DNA from: Butyrivibrio fibrisolvens
GTDB taxonomy: Bacteria > Bacillota > Clostridia > Lachnospirales > Lachnospiraceae
NCBI RefSeq assembly: GCF_023206215.1
Contig: NZ_CP065800.1
Coordinates: forward strand, 496,001-560,000
Length of the DNA: 64,000 nt
Direction of reading: 5' to 3'
Shown here: positions 27,673 through 36,585 of the stretch, piece by piece
Layout: every line of letters begins with the position of its first letter
How positions within the stretch are numbered: position 1 is the first letter of the stretch
Program-made: the position numbers and the translations under genes
The notes under the pieces: generated by a model
The model's database searches: none
The model's input: the letters and a program-made list of their open reading frames with translations, nothing else
Told to the model about the DNA's origin: nothing

Positions 27673-27798
27673 GATATCTCCCAAGAGTGGCCTTTTAATA
27701 AGCGCCAATCTCCTCCACATTGCTTATGTCAGTTCAAACAGATGTCAGTATAGATATAAAATAGATCAAAACAAAAACTGTAAAAATATGATTCCGGC

Positions 27799-28737
27799 TC
27801 AGATAAACCTATTAACAAATTCAAGGTAATCTTCATACACTTTGAGTCTGTCCGGTTCATTGTGTATCTCATGACGCATATGATCATAAAGCTTCAAAGA
27901 TACGTTAAGGCCTATCTCATCTTTGTAAATATTATAAAGCTGTTCTACACCCTTACCATAGTTTCCTACGGGGTCTTCCCTTCCTGCAGACAGAAGGATC
28001 GGAAGATCGTGAGGGATAAACTGCATCCTATTCTTGTTACCCACAAGCAGTAGGAGTTTAGCCATAGTTTCAAATCCATTAATGGTAAAAGTAAATGTGC
28101 ACCAAGGGTCACTCCGGTATGCCGCAACGGACTCTTCGTTATAAGAAAGCCAGTCAGAAGACGTCTTTGGATTCTCAATCTTAGACAGATAGGAGCCAAA
28201 AGATATCTTGTCAAGAGACCTGGCTATATGCCTGTCTCCGAAAAACAGCTTCTGAAGTCTTGCCACAAACAAACCGCTCTTTGCAACACTCGCCGGCTGA
28301 TATGCTGTTCCTGAGATTATAGCCACATCAACATCTGATCCGAACCTGGCCAGATATTCTCTTGTGATAAAAGATCCAAAGCTATGCCCCAGTACTATGT
28401 ACTTAAGACCTTTATATCTTTCTTTCATCATAAGTGTAAGCTGATGCGAATCCTCAGGAAGAACCTTCTCTGGATCCTGTTTGCAGAAATATCCGTAGCT
28501 TTTGCCATCTGCAACGCTTTCACCATGTCCAAGGTGATCTTCACCACACACAACAAAACCATGACCGGCAAAAAAACGTGCAAGCTCATCATACCTGTCA
28601 ATATATTCCTGCATGCCATGGATTATCTGAAGGATAGCACGAGGCTCTCCTTCAGGTGTCCATATACTTGCATGAATCTTATCGATTCCATCGGCTGATT
28701 GATAGAACAGACTTTCTTTTTTGATAGCATCACCCAT
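27799..28737 (-). CDS. alpha/beta hydrolase, lysophospholipase/monoglyceride-lipase-like
   Basis: 312 aa, cytosolic, with the serine-aminopeptidase S33 (Hydrolase_4) layout. Seen: IWTPEGEPRAILQIIHGMQEY with the HGM oxyanion segment, the FVVCGEDHLGHGES segment, nucleophile elbow VLGHSFGSF (Ser), acid region ILLSAGREDPVGNYGKGV, and catalytic His in YDHMRHEIHNE. Substrate could be a lipid ester or similar. GGGGAGG lies 12 bp before the ATG. Confidence 0.88.
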   Translation of the reverse strand: MGDAIKKESLFYQSADGIDKIHASIWTPEGEPRAILQIIHGMQEYIDRYDELARFFAGHGFVVCGEDHLGHGESVADGKSYGYFCKQDPEKVLPEDSHQLTLMMKERYKGLKYIVLGHSFGSFITREYLARFGSDVDVAIISGTAYQPASVAKSGLFVARLQKLFFGDRHIARSLDKISFGSYLSKIENPKTSSDWLSYNEESVAAYRSDPWCTFTFTINGFETMAKLLLLVGNKNRMQFIPHDLPILLSAGREDPVGNYGKGVEQLYNIYKDEIGLNVSLKLYDHMRHEIHNEPDRLKVYEDYLEFVNRFI

Positions 28738-28778
28738 ATAGCACTGTAACCTCCCCTAAGGCTCAAAGCCGTATTATA

Positions 28779-30842
28779 TTAGCAGATCTCTGCTCCAGAA
28801 GGCATCTTCTTCTCAGGAACCATGAGTGAGAGATTGCCATCAGCATCCTCTGCGCACAGAAGCATTCCTTCAGAAGTAACTCCTGCAAGCTTAGCAGGCT
28901 TAAGGTTTACAAGAACCATAACCTTCTTGCCAACCATATCTTCAGGCTCATAATACTTATGAATTCCTGATACGATCTGAAGAGTCTTAGACCCAACCTT
29001 GACCTGTGAGCAAAGAAGCTTTTTGGACTTCGGTACAGCTTCACACTTGATAACTTCGCCTACCTGGAACTGCATTGCTGCAAAGTCGTTGTACTCTATT
29101 TCAGCTTTAGGCTCGATGTCGATAGCTTCTTCATCAGATGATCCATCGTCACCGCGAAGCTTCTTAAGATTGTCGCGGATCTTTTCAGCATCCTGAACTC
29201 TTCCTGCCTTTTCAAGGTTATTGGCAGCTGTCTCCTGACTTTCAAAAAACTCTGCTTTCTGCTTCTCGGTGATCTGGGCAGTCTGCTTAAGGACTGTCTC
29301 AAGATCTTTTCTTGCAAAGAGCATTACAGGCTCAGCTGAAACCTTGTTTCCATTAGGATATGAACCAAATGTAGAAAGGCTGTCAAATCCTCTAAGCTGT
29401 GTATTAAAGTTCTTAGCTGTCTGCTCAGCTGTTTCTGGCATGAACGGAGCAAGAAGTGATACACCGATCATGATGGATTCTGTAAGGTTATAAAGAACTG
29501 TTGCAAGGCGGTCCTTCTTGGAATCATCCTTGGCAAGTACCCACGGCTCTGTCTCATCGATATACTTATTGCATCTCTTGAAGAGGTTGAAGATCTCTGT
29601 AAGAGAATCAGCTACTCTAAGCTCATCCATCTTCTCTTCTACTACTTTGTATGTACCTGTAACAACGCTCTTAAGGTCTTCGTCAACAGCTTCTGCTACG
29701 CCCTTATCTTCTACCACGCCGTCAAAGTACTTGTTGCTCATAGCGATCGTACGGCTTACAAGGTTACCAAGAGTATTGGCAAGATCAGAGTTGAAACGCT
29801 CAACCATAAGTTCCCATGTGATAGTTCCATCGTTATCAAAAGGCATCTCGTGAAGTACGAAATAACGAACCGCATCAACACCAAAGAGATCTACAAGATC
29901 ATCAGCATAGATAACGTTACCCTTGGACTTACTCATCTTCTCGCCGCCCTGCAGGAGCCATGGATGACCGAAGATCTGCTTAGGAAGAGGAAGATCAAGA
30001 GCCATAAGGAATATAGGCCAGTAAATTGTATGGAATCTTAAGATATCCTTACCTATAAGGTGAAGGTCCGCAGGCCAGTATTTCTTGAACTCTTCTGTGC
30101 TGTTACCATCACAGTCATAACCGATACCTGTGATATAGTTAGCAAGAGCATCAAGCCATACGTATACTACGTGCTTGTCATCAAAGTCTACCGGGATTCC
30201 CCACTTAAAGCTTGTTCTGGATACGCACAGATCCTGAACACCCGGAAGGAGGAAATTATTCATCATCTCGTTCTTACGGGACTCAGGCTGGATGAACTCA
30301 GGATGCTCGTTGATATAGTCAATGAGTCTCTGAGTATAGTTGCTCATCTTGAAGAAATAAGCTTCTTCTTCTGAATCATGAACATCGCCGCCGCATACAG
30401 GACACTTGCCGTCCTTGAGCTGAGAGTCTGTATAGAAAGCTTCACACTCTGTACAGTATTTTCCTTTGTATGAACCCTTGTAGATATCGCCCTGATCATA
30501 GAATCTCTTAAAGATCTTCTGAACCTGCTTAACATGATCCTCATCAGTAGTACGGATGAAACGGTCATAAGATGTTCCAACCTTGTTCCAGATATCCTTG
30601 ATAACTCCGGATACCTGATCTACAAATTCCTTAGGGCTATCGCACCCTGCTTCAATAGCTCTTGACTCGATCTTCTGGCCGTGTTCATCAGAACCTGTCT
30701 GGAAGTGAACATCATAGCCGTCAGCTCTCTTATAACGAACGATAGCATCAGCAAGGATTGCTTCATATGTGTTACCTATATGAGGCTTACCTGATGTATA
30801 GGCAATAGCCGTAGTGAGATAATATTTGCCTTTGTTTTGCAT
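28779..30842 (-). CDS. metG: methionyl-tRNA synthetase with C-terminal tRNA-binding domain
   Basis: 687 aa. Class I signature GKPHIGNTYEA near the N-terminus, zinc-knuckle Cys pairs (CTECEAFYTDSQLKDGKCPVC), and KMSKSKGN in the middle. An anticodon-binding helical domain follows, then after an acidic linker the Trbp111-like domain (IEYNDFAAMQFQVGEVIKCE, then VSGIHKYYEPEDMVGKKVMV) that raises tRNA affinity and dimerises. Size is normal for the MetRS2 type. The same tail is also present on lysS in this window. Confidence 0.97.
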   Translation of the reverse strand: MQNKGKYYLTTAIAYTSGKPHIGNTYEAILADAIVRYKRADGYDVHFQTGSDEHGQKIESRAIEAGCDSPKEFVDQVSGVIKDIWNKVGTSYDRFIRTTDEDHVKQVQKIFKRFYDQGDIYKGSYKGKYCTECEAFYTDSQLKDGKCPVCGGDVHDSEEEAYFFKMSNYTQRLIDYINEHPEFIQPESRKNEMMNNFLLPGVQDLCVSRTSFKWGIPVDFDDKHVVYVWLDALANYITGIGYDCDGNSTEEFKKYWPADLHLIGKDILRFHTIYWPIFLMALDLPLPKQIFGHPWLLQGGEKMSKSKGNVIYADDLVDLFGVDAVRYFVLHEMPFDNDGTITWELMVERFNSDLANTLGNLVSRTIAMSNKYFDGVVEDKGVAEAVDEDLKSVVTGTYKVVEEKMDELRVADSLTEIFNLFKRCNKYIDETEPWVLAKDDSKKDRLATVLYNLTESIMIGVSLLAPFMPETAEQTAKNFNTQLRGFDSLSTFGSYPNGNKVSAEPVMLFARKDLETVLKQTAQITEKQKAEFFESQETAANNLEKAGRVQDAEKIRDNLKKLRGDDGSSDEEAIDIEPKAEIEYNDFAAMQFQVGEVIKCEAVPKSKKLLCSQVKVGSKTLQIVSGIHKYYEPEDMVGKKVMVLVNLKPAKLAGVTSEGMLLCAEDADGNLSLMVPEKKMPSGAEIC

Positions 30843-30957
30843 GTAAAACTCCTTTATTTCATATCTTTATGATTTTCTTTAAATGCCTTTGTATCTGGGA
30901 ATGATCAGGTTTTAATAGATCTTTTCCCGGATTATATAGTCTGCTATTAGCCTTGTC

Positions 30958-31833
30958 TTAGTATGTCAAAACTTCGCAGCCGTCTTCCGTTACGAGTACC
31001 TGAACTTCCCACTGCGCAGACGGCTTGTGGTCATTGGTATAGATAGTCCAGTCGTTCTCTTCGTCTACGAAGATACGGTCTGTTCCCATATTGACCATAG
31101 GCTCTATGGTAAAAGTCATACCGGGTACCATGAGCATCTCTGTTCCCGGCCTTGATACAAAGCTTACGAATGGATCTTCGTGGAACTCTACGCCGCAGCC
31201 GTGACCGCCTATCTCTCTTACAACTGTATATCCGTTATCAAGCGCATGCTGGTGTATAGCATGGCCCATATCTCCCATGAAAGTCCATGGCTTAACCATC
31301 TTGATACCGATCTCTACACATTCCTTGGTAACTTCTACAAGCTTTCTCATCTCGGGAGATACGTCTCCTATGAGGAACATTCGTGATGAATCGGAGAAAT
31401 ATCCGTTGTAGATTGTAGAGCAGTCTACATTGATGATATCACCATCTTTTAATATATCATCAGGGGATGGGATTCCGTGACATACCTGATCATTGATAGA
31501 GGTACATACACTCTTTGGGAATCCTTCGTAGTTAAGTGGCGCCGGGATGCCGCCCATTGCCCTTGTTGTCTCTGCTACTATATGATCTATCTCTTCAGTT
31601 GACATGCCTGCATGAATCTCTTTAGCTACGCGGTCAAGACAAGCTATGTTGATCTTGGCGCTTTCCTTGATTCCTTCTACCTGTTCTTTGGTCTTGATGA
31701 TCCTGCGGGGTGGAACTTCATGCCCTTTAAGTTCAAACCCGATAATGCGCTCATCAAACTGCTCGTGGCACTTTTTGTACTTTTTGCCGCTGCCACACCA
31801 GCAGGGTTCGTTACTACCGATCTTTGTGTACAT
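30958..31833 (-). CDS. map: methionine aminopeptidase with N-terminal SEC-C zinc motif
   Basis: 291 aa. Removes the initiator Met from nascent proteins. Type I catalytic domain with metal ligands in IINVDCSTIYNGYFSDSSRMF (two Asp), GHGCGVEFHEDP (His), TFTIEPMVNMG (Glu) and WEVQVLVTEDG (Glu). The first 30 residues carry a SEC-C motif (EPCWCGSGKKYKKCH), a zinc ribbon seen on several clostridial Map proteins that probably docks to the ribosome (inference). Confidence 0.95.
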   Translation of the reverse strand: MYTKIGSNEPCWCGSGKKYKKCHEQFDERIIGFELKGHEVPPRRIIKTKEQVEGIKESAKINIACLDRVAKEIHAGMSTEEIDHIVAETTRAMGGIPAPLNYEGFPKSVCTSINDQVCHGIPSPDDILKDGDIINVDCSTIYNGYFSDSSRMFLIGDVSPEMRKLVEVTKECVEIGIKMVKPWTFMGDMGHAIHQHALDNGYTVVREIGGHGCGVEFHEDPFVSFVSRPGTEMLMVPGMTFTIEPMVNMGTDRIFVDEENDWTIYTNDHKPSAQWEVQVLVTEDGCEVLTY

Positions 31834-32192
31834 TTTACCTTCTTTCCGGCCTCACAGCGCGAATGATGCGCCTGGACCTGTGGTGATGCGGTTTATAATT
31901 ATAATGTCCGCATCTTATAATTATCGATTATATATCACGCTATAGTATATCCTTTAAAGACAAAATATGCAATTCTTGAAATGAGGAGATTGGCATGAAG
32001 AATGGCGTAAGGACGGGCAATAATAAATAACTTCCCACTTGGATGGTTCAGTATCACCAAATACTTTGCCGTCCAAGTGGGAAGTCTGTAAAAAATATCC
32101 CTTACCTCATAGGAAATAGATTCGGCAAGGGATATTTTTTATCTCCCTGACTTTCGCAAAACCATTCACTATTTTTGAAGTATAATTAACCT
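31834..32192. other. divergent intergenic region, map / radical SAM gene
   Basis: 359 bp. It holds a 56-bp palindrome (32030-32085) and a second stem AAAAAATATCCCTT / AAGGGATATTTTTT (32090-32140), then a TATAAT at 32181-32186. Both flanking genes start here and point away, so these stems cannot be their terminators; they could end an unannotated small transcript or be mobile repeats. Confidence 0.55.
32030..32085. repeat. 56-bp palindrome, miniature of the long-hairpin family
   Basis: Ends ACTTCCCACTTGGAYGG and complement. The terminal AACTTCCCACTTG and an inner CAGTATC(A/C)CCAAA match the arms of the 293-bp palindrome at 53631-53923, as if the central ~240 bp had been deleted. Confidence 0.8.
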
Positions 32193-33125
32193 ATGAAAAT
32201 AAACACTTTATCTGAATATCTGAAAAAAACATATGGTTGCAAGGTTTATAAGCTTTCGCTTCAGTCAGGATGCACCTGCCCAAACCGGGACGGAAATATA
32301 GGAACTGGTGGTTGCACTTTCTGTTCTGAAGGCGGTTCGGGAGACTTTGCTTCTTTTTTCCTGACTAAAGATGCTGATGGTAATGCCATCACTATCGAAG
32401 AAAACATTGATATGCAGATTGAATCTGCTAAAGAGAAAGTTGCCTCGAAGCTTAAGGGGCAGGATCACAAGTATATTGCTTATTTCCAGTCATTTACCAA
32501 TACTTATGGAGATTCCAAAATTCTGGAGAGGATATACAGACAGGCGCTTTCGCACCCTGAGATTGTTGCGCTATCTATCGGAACAAGGCCAGATTGTCTT
32601 CCTGATGAGATACTTTCAATGCTTGAATCGCTGCGAGATGAGTATGGGAAGGATATCTGGATCGAGCTTGGGCTACAGACTGTTAATGAAGAAAGTGCTC
32701 GTCACTTTAGGCGGGGATACAAGCTGCCTGTATTCGAAGATGCATATAGAAGGTTAAAAGAAAGAGACTTTGTCGTTATCGTTCATGTAATATTAGGGCT
32801 TCCCGGTGAAAGTGAAGAAGATATGCTCTCTTCTGTCAGGTATCTTGCAGGCCTAACTCCTTCTCTTGACGGAATCAAGCTTCAGCTTCTTCATGTTCTA
32901 AAAGGTACTGATCTTGCAAAAGAGTTTGAAGAGACTTCATTTCATATTTTTACTCTTGAAGAGTATTGCGATATAGTGATCAAATGTTTGAAACTTCTGC
33001 CTCCGGAAATTGTGGTTCATCGTATAACAGGAGACGGACCAAAAAGGCTGCTTATCGCGCCCTTATGGTCCGCCAACAAAAAGGTTGTTCTTAATACTAT
33101 AAATAAAGCTATAAAGGATGCTTAG
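32193..33125 (+). CDS. TIGR01212/YtqA-like radical SAM protein
   Basis: 310 aa. The radical SAM cluster CTCPNRDGNIGTGGCTFC (Cys pattern CxxxxxxxxxCxxC at about residues 24-38) is the special form of this family. Then FQSFTNTYGDSKILERIYRQAL, SIGTRPDCLPDEIL, WIELGLQTVNEESARHF and VIVHVILGLPGESEEDML. The C-terminus PPEIVVHRITGDGPKRLLIA is diagnostic of the family. Recent work on YtqA-like proteins points to tRNA/RNA modification, but the activity here is not shown. No ribosome site is visible and TATAAT ends 6 bp before ATG. Confidence 0.9.
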   Translation: MKINTLSEYLKKTYGCKVYKLSLQSGCTCPNRDGNIGTGGCTFCSEGGSGDFASFFLTKDADGNAITIEENIDMQIESAKEKVASKLKGQDHKYIAYFQSFTNTYGDSKILERIYRQALSHPEIVALSIGTRPDCLPDEILSMLESLRDEYGKDIWIELGLQTVNEESARHFRRGYKLPVFEDAYRRLKERDFVVIVHVILGLPGESEEDMLSSVRYLAGLTPSLDGIKLQLLHVLKGTDLAKEFEETSFHIFTLEEYCDIVIKCLKLLPPEIVVHRITGDGPKRLLIAPLWSANKKVVLNTINKAIKDA

Positions 33126-33255
33126 TTACAGACTTCTAATATCCTGCTCTGACTGTACCAATGGGCAAGCCTGTGGGTTTTCACCTACGTTACACAAAAG
33201 TTTACTTTATAACAGGCACCACTACTTGGAGCATGTTGTAAAGGCTTCTTTTATA

Positions 33256-34365
33256 TCAGTCTGATACATCTACATCCGGTGAAAACATGAATTTATATTC
33301 AGGGAATGCGTCCTTAAGGTCTTTATTGAGGATACTCATAGCTTCAGCCTGACCTATATCAAAGCTAATGACTACATCAAATCGTATCTCTTTGGCATCA
33401 AGATCTGCATAGAAACCGTGCATGGAAACAGCCCATTCATGGGATAATACTACTTTGGAAACAGCATTTTGCAATCTTGCTATATCATTATCACCGGTAT
33501 TGTAGGAGTATACTCCCACTCCTACAAGAGCAACACCGGATTCTTCCATAACTCTTTTTTCAATACGCCTTGTAAGCTTATCAAGCTTGTCTACAGTCAT
33601 TGTATCCGGAACTTCAATATGAACAGAAGCATAATTCTTGTCAGGGCCGTAGTTGTACATTATAAGGTCATATGCACCTCTTACTTCAGGCTCTTCTTTT
33701 ATCAGAGCTTTAATTTTCCTGGTTGTTTCTTTATCAGCTCTTTCGCCAAGGATCTCATCTACAGTATCTCTCATCATTTCTATACCGGACTTGATGATGA
33801 TCACTGATATGAGTGCACCTACATATGCTTCCAGGGATAATCCTGTCAAAAGAAATATCACAGCGCTGGCAAGTACAGATGTTGACAGAAGTGCATCAAA
33901 GGAAGCATCCTTACCTGATGCTATAAGAGATCCTGAATTAACCTTCTCTCCCTGAGTTCTAACGTATTTTCCAAGGATAAGCTTTACAACAATTGCCGAT
34001 ACGATGATCACAAGTGATACTGCGCTGTAATCAGCTTTTTCCGGACTTATTATCTTTTTCACAGATTCCACAAGGGAAGTAAGACCTGCATAAAGAACGA
34101 TTCCCGAAACGATCATAGCGCTTAGGTACTCGATCCTGCCATATCCAAAGGGATGTTTTTTGTTGGGAAGCTTACCTGCAAGCTTGGTTCCTACGATAGT
34201 AATTATTGAAGATAAGGCATCTGAAAGGTTATTAACCGCATCCAATGTTACTGCTATAGAATTGGACACTACGCCTACAAAAGCCTTGAAGGATGCAAGG
34301 AATACATTTGCGATGATGCCGATGATACTGGTTCTTATAATGACGTTATCTCTATTATTCTCCAT
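33256..34365 (-). CDS. cation diffusion facilitator family transporter
   Basis: 369 aa. Six membrane segments in the first ~210 residues: VFLASFKAFVGVVSNSIAV, the metal-site stretch TLDAVNNLSDALSS (Asp in TM2), a HPFGYGRIEYLSA loop, and ASGKDASFDALLSTSV (TM5, Asp). A cytosolic ferredoxin-like domain follows (VHIEVPDTMTVDKLDKLTRRIEKRV). It exports Zn, Mn, Fe or similar divalent metals; the ion cannot be told from the sequence alone. ATG follows AGAGGA. Confidence 0.93.
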   Translation of the reverse strand: MENNRDNVIIRTSIIGIIANVFLASFKAFVGVVSNSIAVTLDAVNNLSDALSSIITIVGTKLAGKLPNKKHPFGYGRIEYLSAMIVSGIVLYAGLTSLVESVKKIISPEKADYSAVSLVIIVSAIVVKLILGKYVRTQGEKVNSGSLIASGKDASFDALLSTSVLASAVIFLLTGLSLEAYVGALISVIIIKSGIEMMRDTVDEILGERADKETTRKIKALIKEEPEVRGAYDLIMYNYGPDKNYASVHIEVPDTMTVDKLDKLTRRIEKRVMEESGVALVGVGVYSYNTGDNDIARLQNAVSKVVLSHEWAVSMHGFYADLDAKEIRFDVVISFDIGQAEAMSILNKDLKDAFPEYKFMFSPDVDVSD

Positions 34366-34505
34366 ATATTATTCCTCTTATCTACTGATTCATATAAGTC
34401 ACATAATTCACGTAATACACATGCAAATATTATATCACGTGATCAGCTAACCCATACTGTATATAGAGAAATACTTTTTACAAAAAGTCTCAAGAAAAAT
34501 TAGTG

Positions 34506-34916
34506 TTAAAGCTTTGAGAAAAACTCATTCGCCTTTTTGATCTCAAGAAAATAACATATATAGTAGGCAGCTGCCCCGATTACGTATGGGATAGTTACTG
34601 AAATGAACATATCCTTGTAAGCAGATGGGGCCATGTCTGTGAATTTTGAAGCAAACCATATAGTAACAAATATCACTCCGATCAAAAATACATACTGACC
34701 TATCACTACAGGAATAAAAGGAAATCGCTGAAGATAGTAGTGAAGTGACAAGATAAAAGTTGCCAGCACACATACCAAAAGGCAGGTAAATATATTTTCA
34801 GTATAGAATCTGTCAGTAAATCCAATCAGCTTTTCATAAAGGAGCTTGCCGCATACTATCAGCGTAAAGCTGACGCAAACAACGGAAATAAAATTATGTC
34901 TGTCTATTATCTTCAT
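34506..34916 (-). CDS. DUF3021-like four-helix membrane protein
   Basis: 136 aa with four predicted membrane segments (HNFISVVCVSFTLIVCG, IFTCLLVCVLATFILSL, FPFIPVVIGQYVFLIGVIF and MFISVTIPYVIGAAAYY). It follows a LytTR gene by 103 bp, the standard LytTR-DUF3021 arrangement in Firmicutes, in which the membrane protein is thought to modulate the regulator. Assignment rests on topology and neighbour rather than a motif. Confidence 0.72.
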   Translation of the reverse strand: MKIIDRHNFISVVCVSFTLIVCGKLLYEKLIGFTDRFYTENIFTCLLVCVLATFILSLHYYLQRFPFIPVVIGQYVFLIGVIFVTIWFASKFTDMAPSAYKDMFISVTIPYVIGAAAYYICYFLEIKKANEFFSKL

Positions 34917-35019
34917 ATCTTTTTTCCTATATATTTATTCACTTCGTTCCAATAATCATGCAAATAGCCTGATTGAGAACGCCTTCGGTATTGAGGCTAT
35001 TAACCTTAATGGGATTCAT

Positions 35020-35481
35020 TTATTTACTACGTTTTTTGCCCTGAAGCTTATTAAGCGCTTTATAGAATTCCGCCCTGTAACCTCTGTTCATCACAAGGCA
35101 CTCGTCATTCCTTAGATATATGAGGGTTCGCATGTTGAGATCACCCTGAAGCTTTTTTATCTTATAGAGATTTACTATCGATGACTTGCTGATGCGAACG
35201 AACCCGGCATCAGTATACTCATCTATTATTCCCTGAAGCGTTTCTTTGACTTCGATGCAGGTGTCTCTGGTGTATCCAAAGGTCTTCCTGTCTACAGTCT
35301 CGAAATAGAACATGTCAGCAATAGGAACTGTCAGCTTTTTTTCATCAAGCGTTCCTTCAATGTATTTAAGTGCAGATCTTAGTCTTTCAAGTACGCCGAC
35401 TGTCTCATCGTCGATCTCGTCATAGTGAAGTTCAAGGTAGTTCTCGTCTAAATATTCTTCTTTTGTTTTTATAAGTTTCAT
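35020..35481 (-). CDS. LytTR-domain transcriptional regulator
   Basis: 153 aa without a receiver domain. A short N-terminal region precedes the LytTR domain (about 60-150): ADMFYFETVDRKTFGYTRDT, a KETLQGIIDEYTDAGFVRI segment, SKSSIVNLYKIKKLQGDLN, and a basic C-terminus RAEFYKALNKLQGKK. It probably pairs with the DUF3021 protein and may regulate its own operon. ATG at 35479-35481 chosen for GGGG at 6 bp; an adjacent upstream ATG is also possible. Confidence 0.88.
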   Translation of the reverse strand: MKLIKTKEEYLDENYLELHYDEIDDETVGVLERLRSALKYIEGTLDEKKLTVPIADMFYFETVDRKTFGYTRDTCIEVKETLQGIIDEYTDAGFVRISKSSIVNLYKIKKLQGDLNMRTLIYLRNDECLVMNRGYRAEFYKALNKLQGKKRSK

Positions 35482-35621
35482 CATCAACCCCATATTTTAG
35501 CTATAAGGCATACATGAGGTTAACCTACAAGGCCCGATACATATCAAAAATAATAGCATTTCGATGTACAAGGCCTATCAAACAATCCCTTGTTTCTGCG
35601 TATAACCCTTATTACATAACC

Positions 35622-36332
35622 TTACAGAATGAACATAATGCAGAGGAACAGGTATGAAAGCTTGATATTTCTATTTGTAAGAAGATATGCGCCTCCAAAT
35701 ACGAAACCACCGACTGCTGTATAGATTCCCACTCCAAGAGAACCTTTTGTAAGCCAGTGGCCAAGTCCCCAGGTAAGTGCTACCAGAATTCCTCCATATG
35801 GAATCTTATCATTTTTGAACCATTTTTCAAATGCATACTGTCCGAATACGATAATAAGAAGAACCATAGCTACTTCTACGAAATAATAGAAATACTGAGC
35901 AGGAAAAAGAAAACCATTACTCTTAATCTCTGCAAGTACTTTACTACCATTCCAGTCGATCCATGTAGATATAAGGCAGAGAACTGTACCTGTAATTAAA
36001 AGCACCCACTGAAGAACTGACATTTCTTTTGCACCCTTTAAAAGGCTGTTCTCTTTGAAATTCTTATAAAGGTCAACATCTGACTTTGCAGCAGCTTCTC
36101 TTACTACGTACCAGATTCCGAAGATCCATACAGCGCATGTTAAAGTCCAGTGAATAATAGTCTGAAGAGCCGTATAATTTGTGAAATCGCTGCAATTATA
36201 TATATTGAATTCAATAACATAGGTAAGTAATAATTCCCAACCGATAAAACCAAAGATCTCAAGTCCATAACTAAGAAAATCAACTCCCTGGAAAAATCTG
36301 TTTTTGTTTTTGGTAAGTGTAAGTGTCTTCAT
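35622..36332 (-). CDS. multi-pass membrane protein of unknown function
   Basis: 236 aa, about seven hydrophobic segments. I do not recognise a family. The C-terminal part (YGGILVALTWGLGHWLTKGSLG, then FVFGGAYLLTNRNIKLSYLF) recalls the shape of CPBP/CAAX intramembrane proteases, but the catalytic glutamate pair is not visible and the terminal His motif is missing, so it would be at best a degenerate relative. It sits between lysS (downstream) and the LytTR gene, on the same strand as both. Confidence 0.6.
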   Translation of the reverse strand: MKTLTLTKNKNRFFQGVDFLSYGLEIFGFIGWELLLTYVIEFNIYNCSDFTNYTALQTIIHWTLTCAVWIFGIWYVVREAAAKSDVDLYKNFKENSLLKGAKEMSVLQWVLLITGTVLCLISTWIDWNGSKVLAEIKSNGFLFPAQYFYYFVEVAMVLLIIVFGQYAFEKWFKNDKIPYGGILVALTWGLGHWLTKGSLGVGIYTAVGGFVFGGAYLLTNRNIKLSYLFLCIMFIL

Positions 36333-36513
36333 TTGTATGCTCCTTTTATATTTGTGAGATGTGTTTCTGTGTCGTTGTCATCTGATATGCATAGGTTATC
36401 TCATAAGGATCATACCTACAATGCTTTTGGTGCTAAGTTGCAATCAGGGATGTTTAAGTTACAATTGGAAAAAAATAATATGAAAAATCTATTCGTTCGC
36501 AGGTCCTGCGCAC

Positions 36514-36563
36514 AAAAAATGACGCCAGTACCCGCTATTACGGATTCTGGCGTCATCAATTTT
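36514..36563 (-). terminator. terminator of lysS
   Basis: Stem ATGACGCCAG / CTGGCGTCAT with loop of about 16 nt; A-run on one side, T-run on the other, so it may work in both directions. It lies 20 bp after the lysS stop. Confidence 0.85.
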
Positions 36564-36585
36564 TCCTGTATTATTAAAATTTTAA

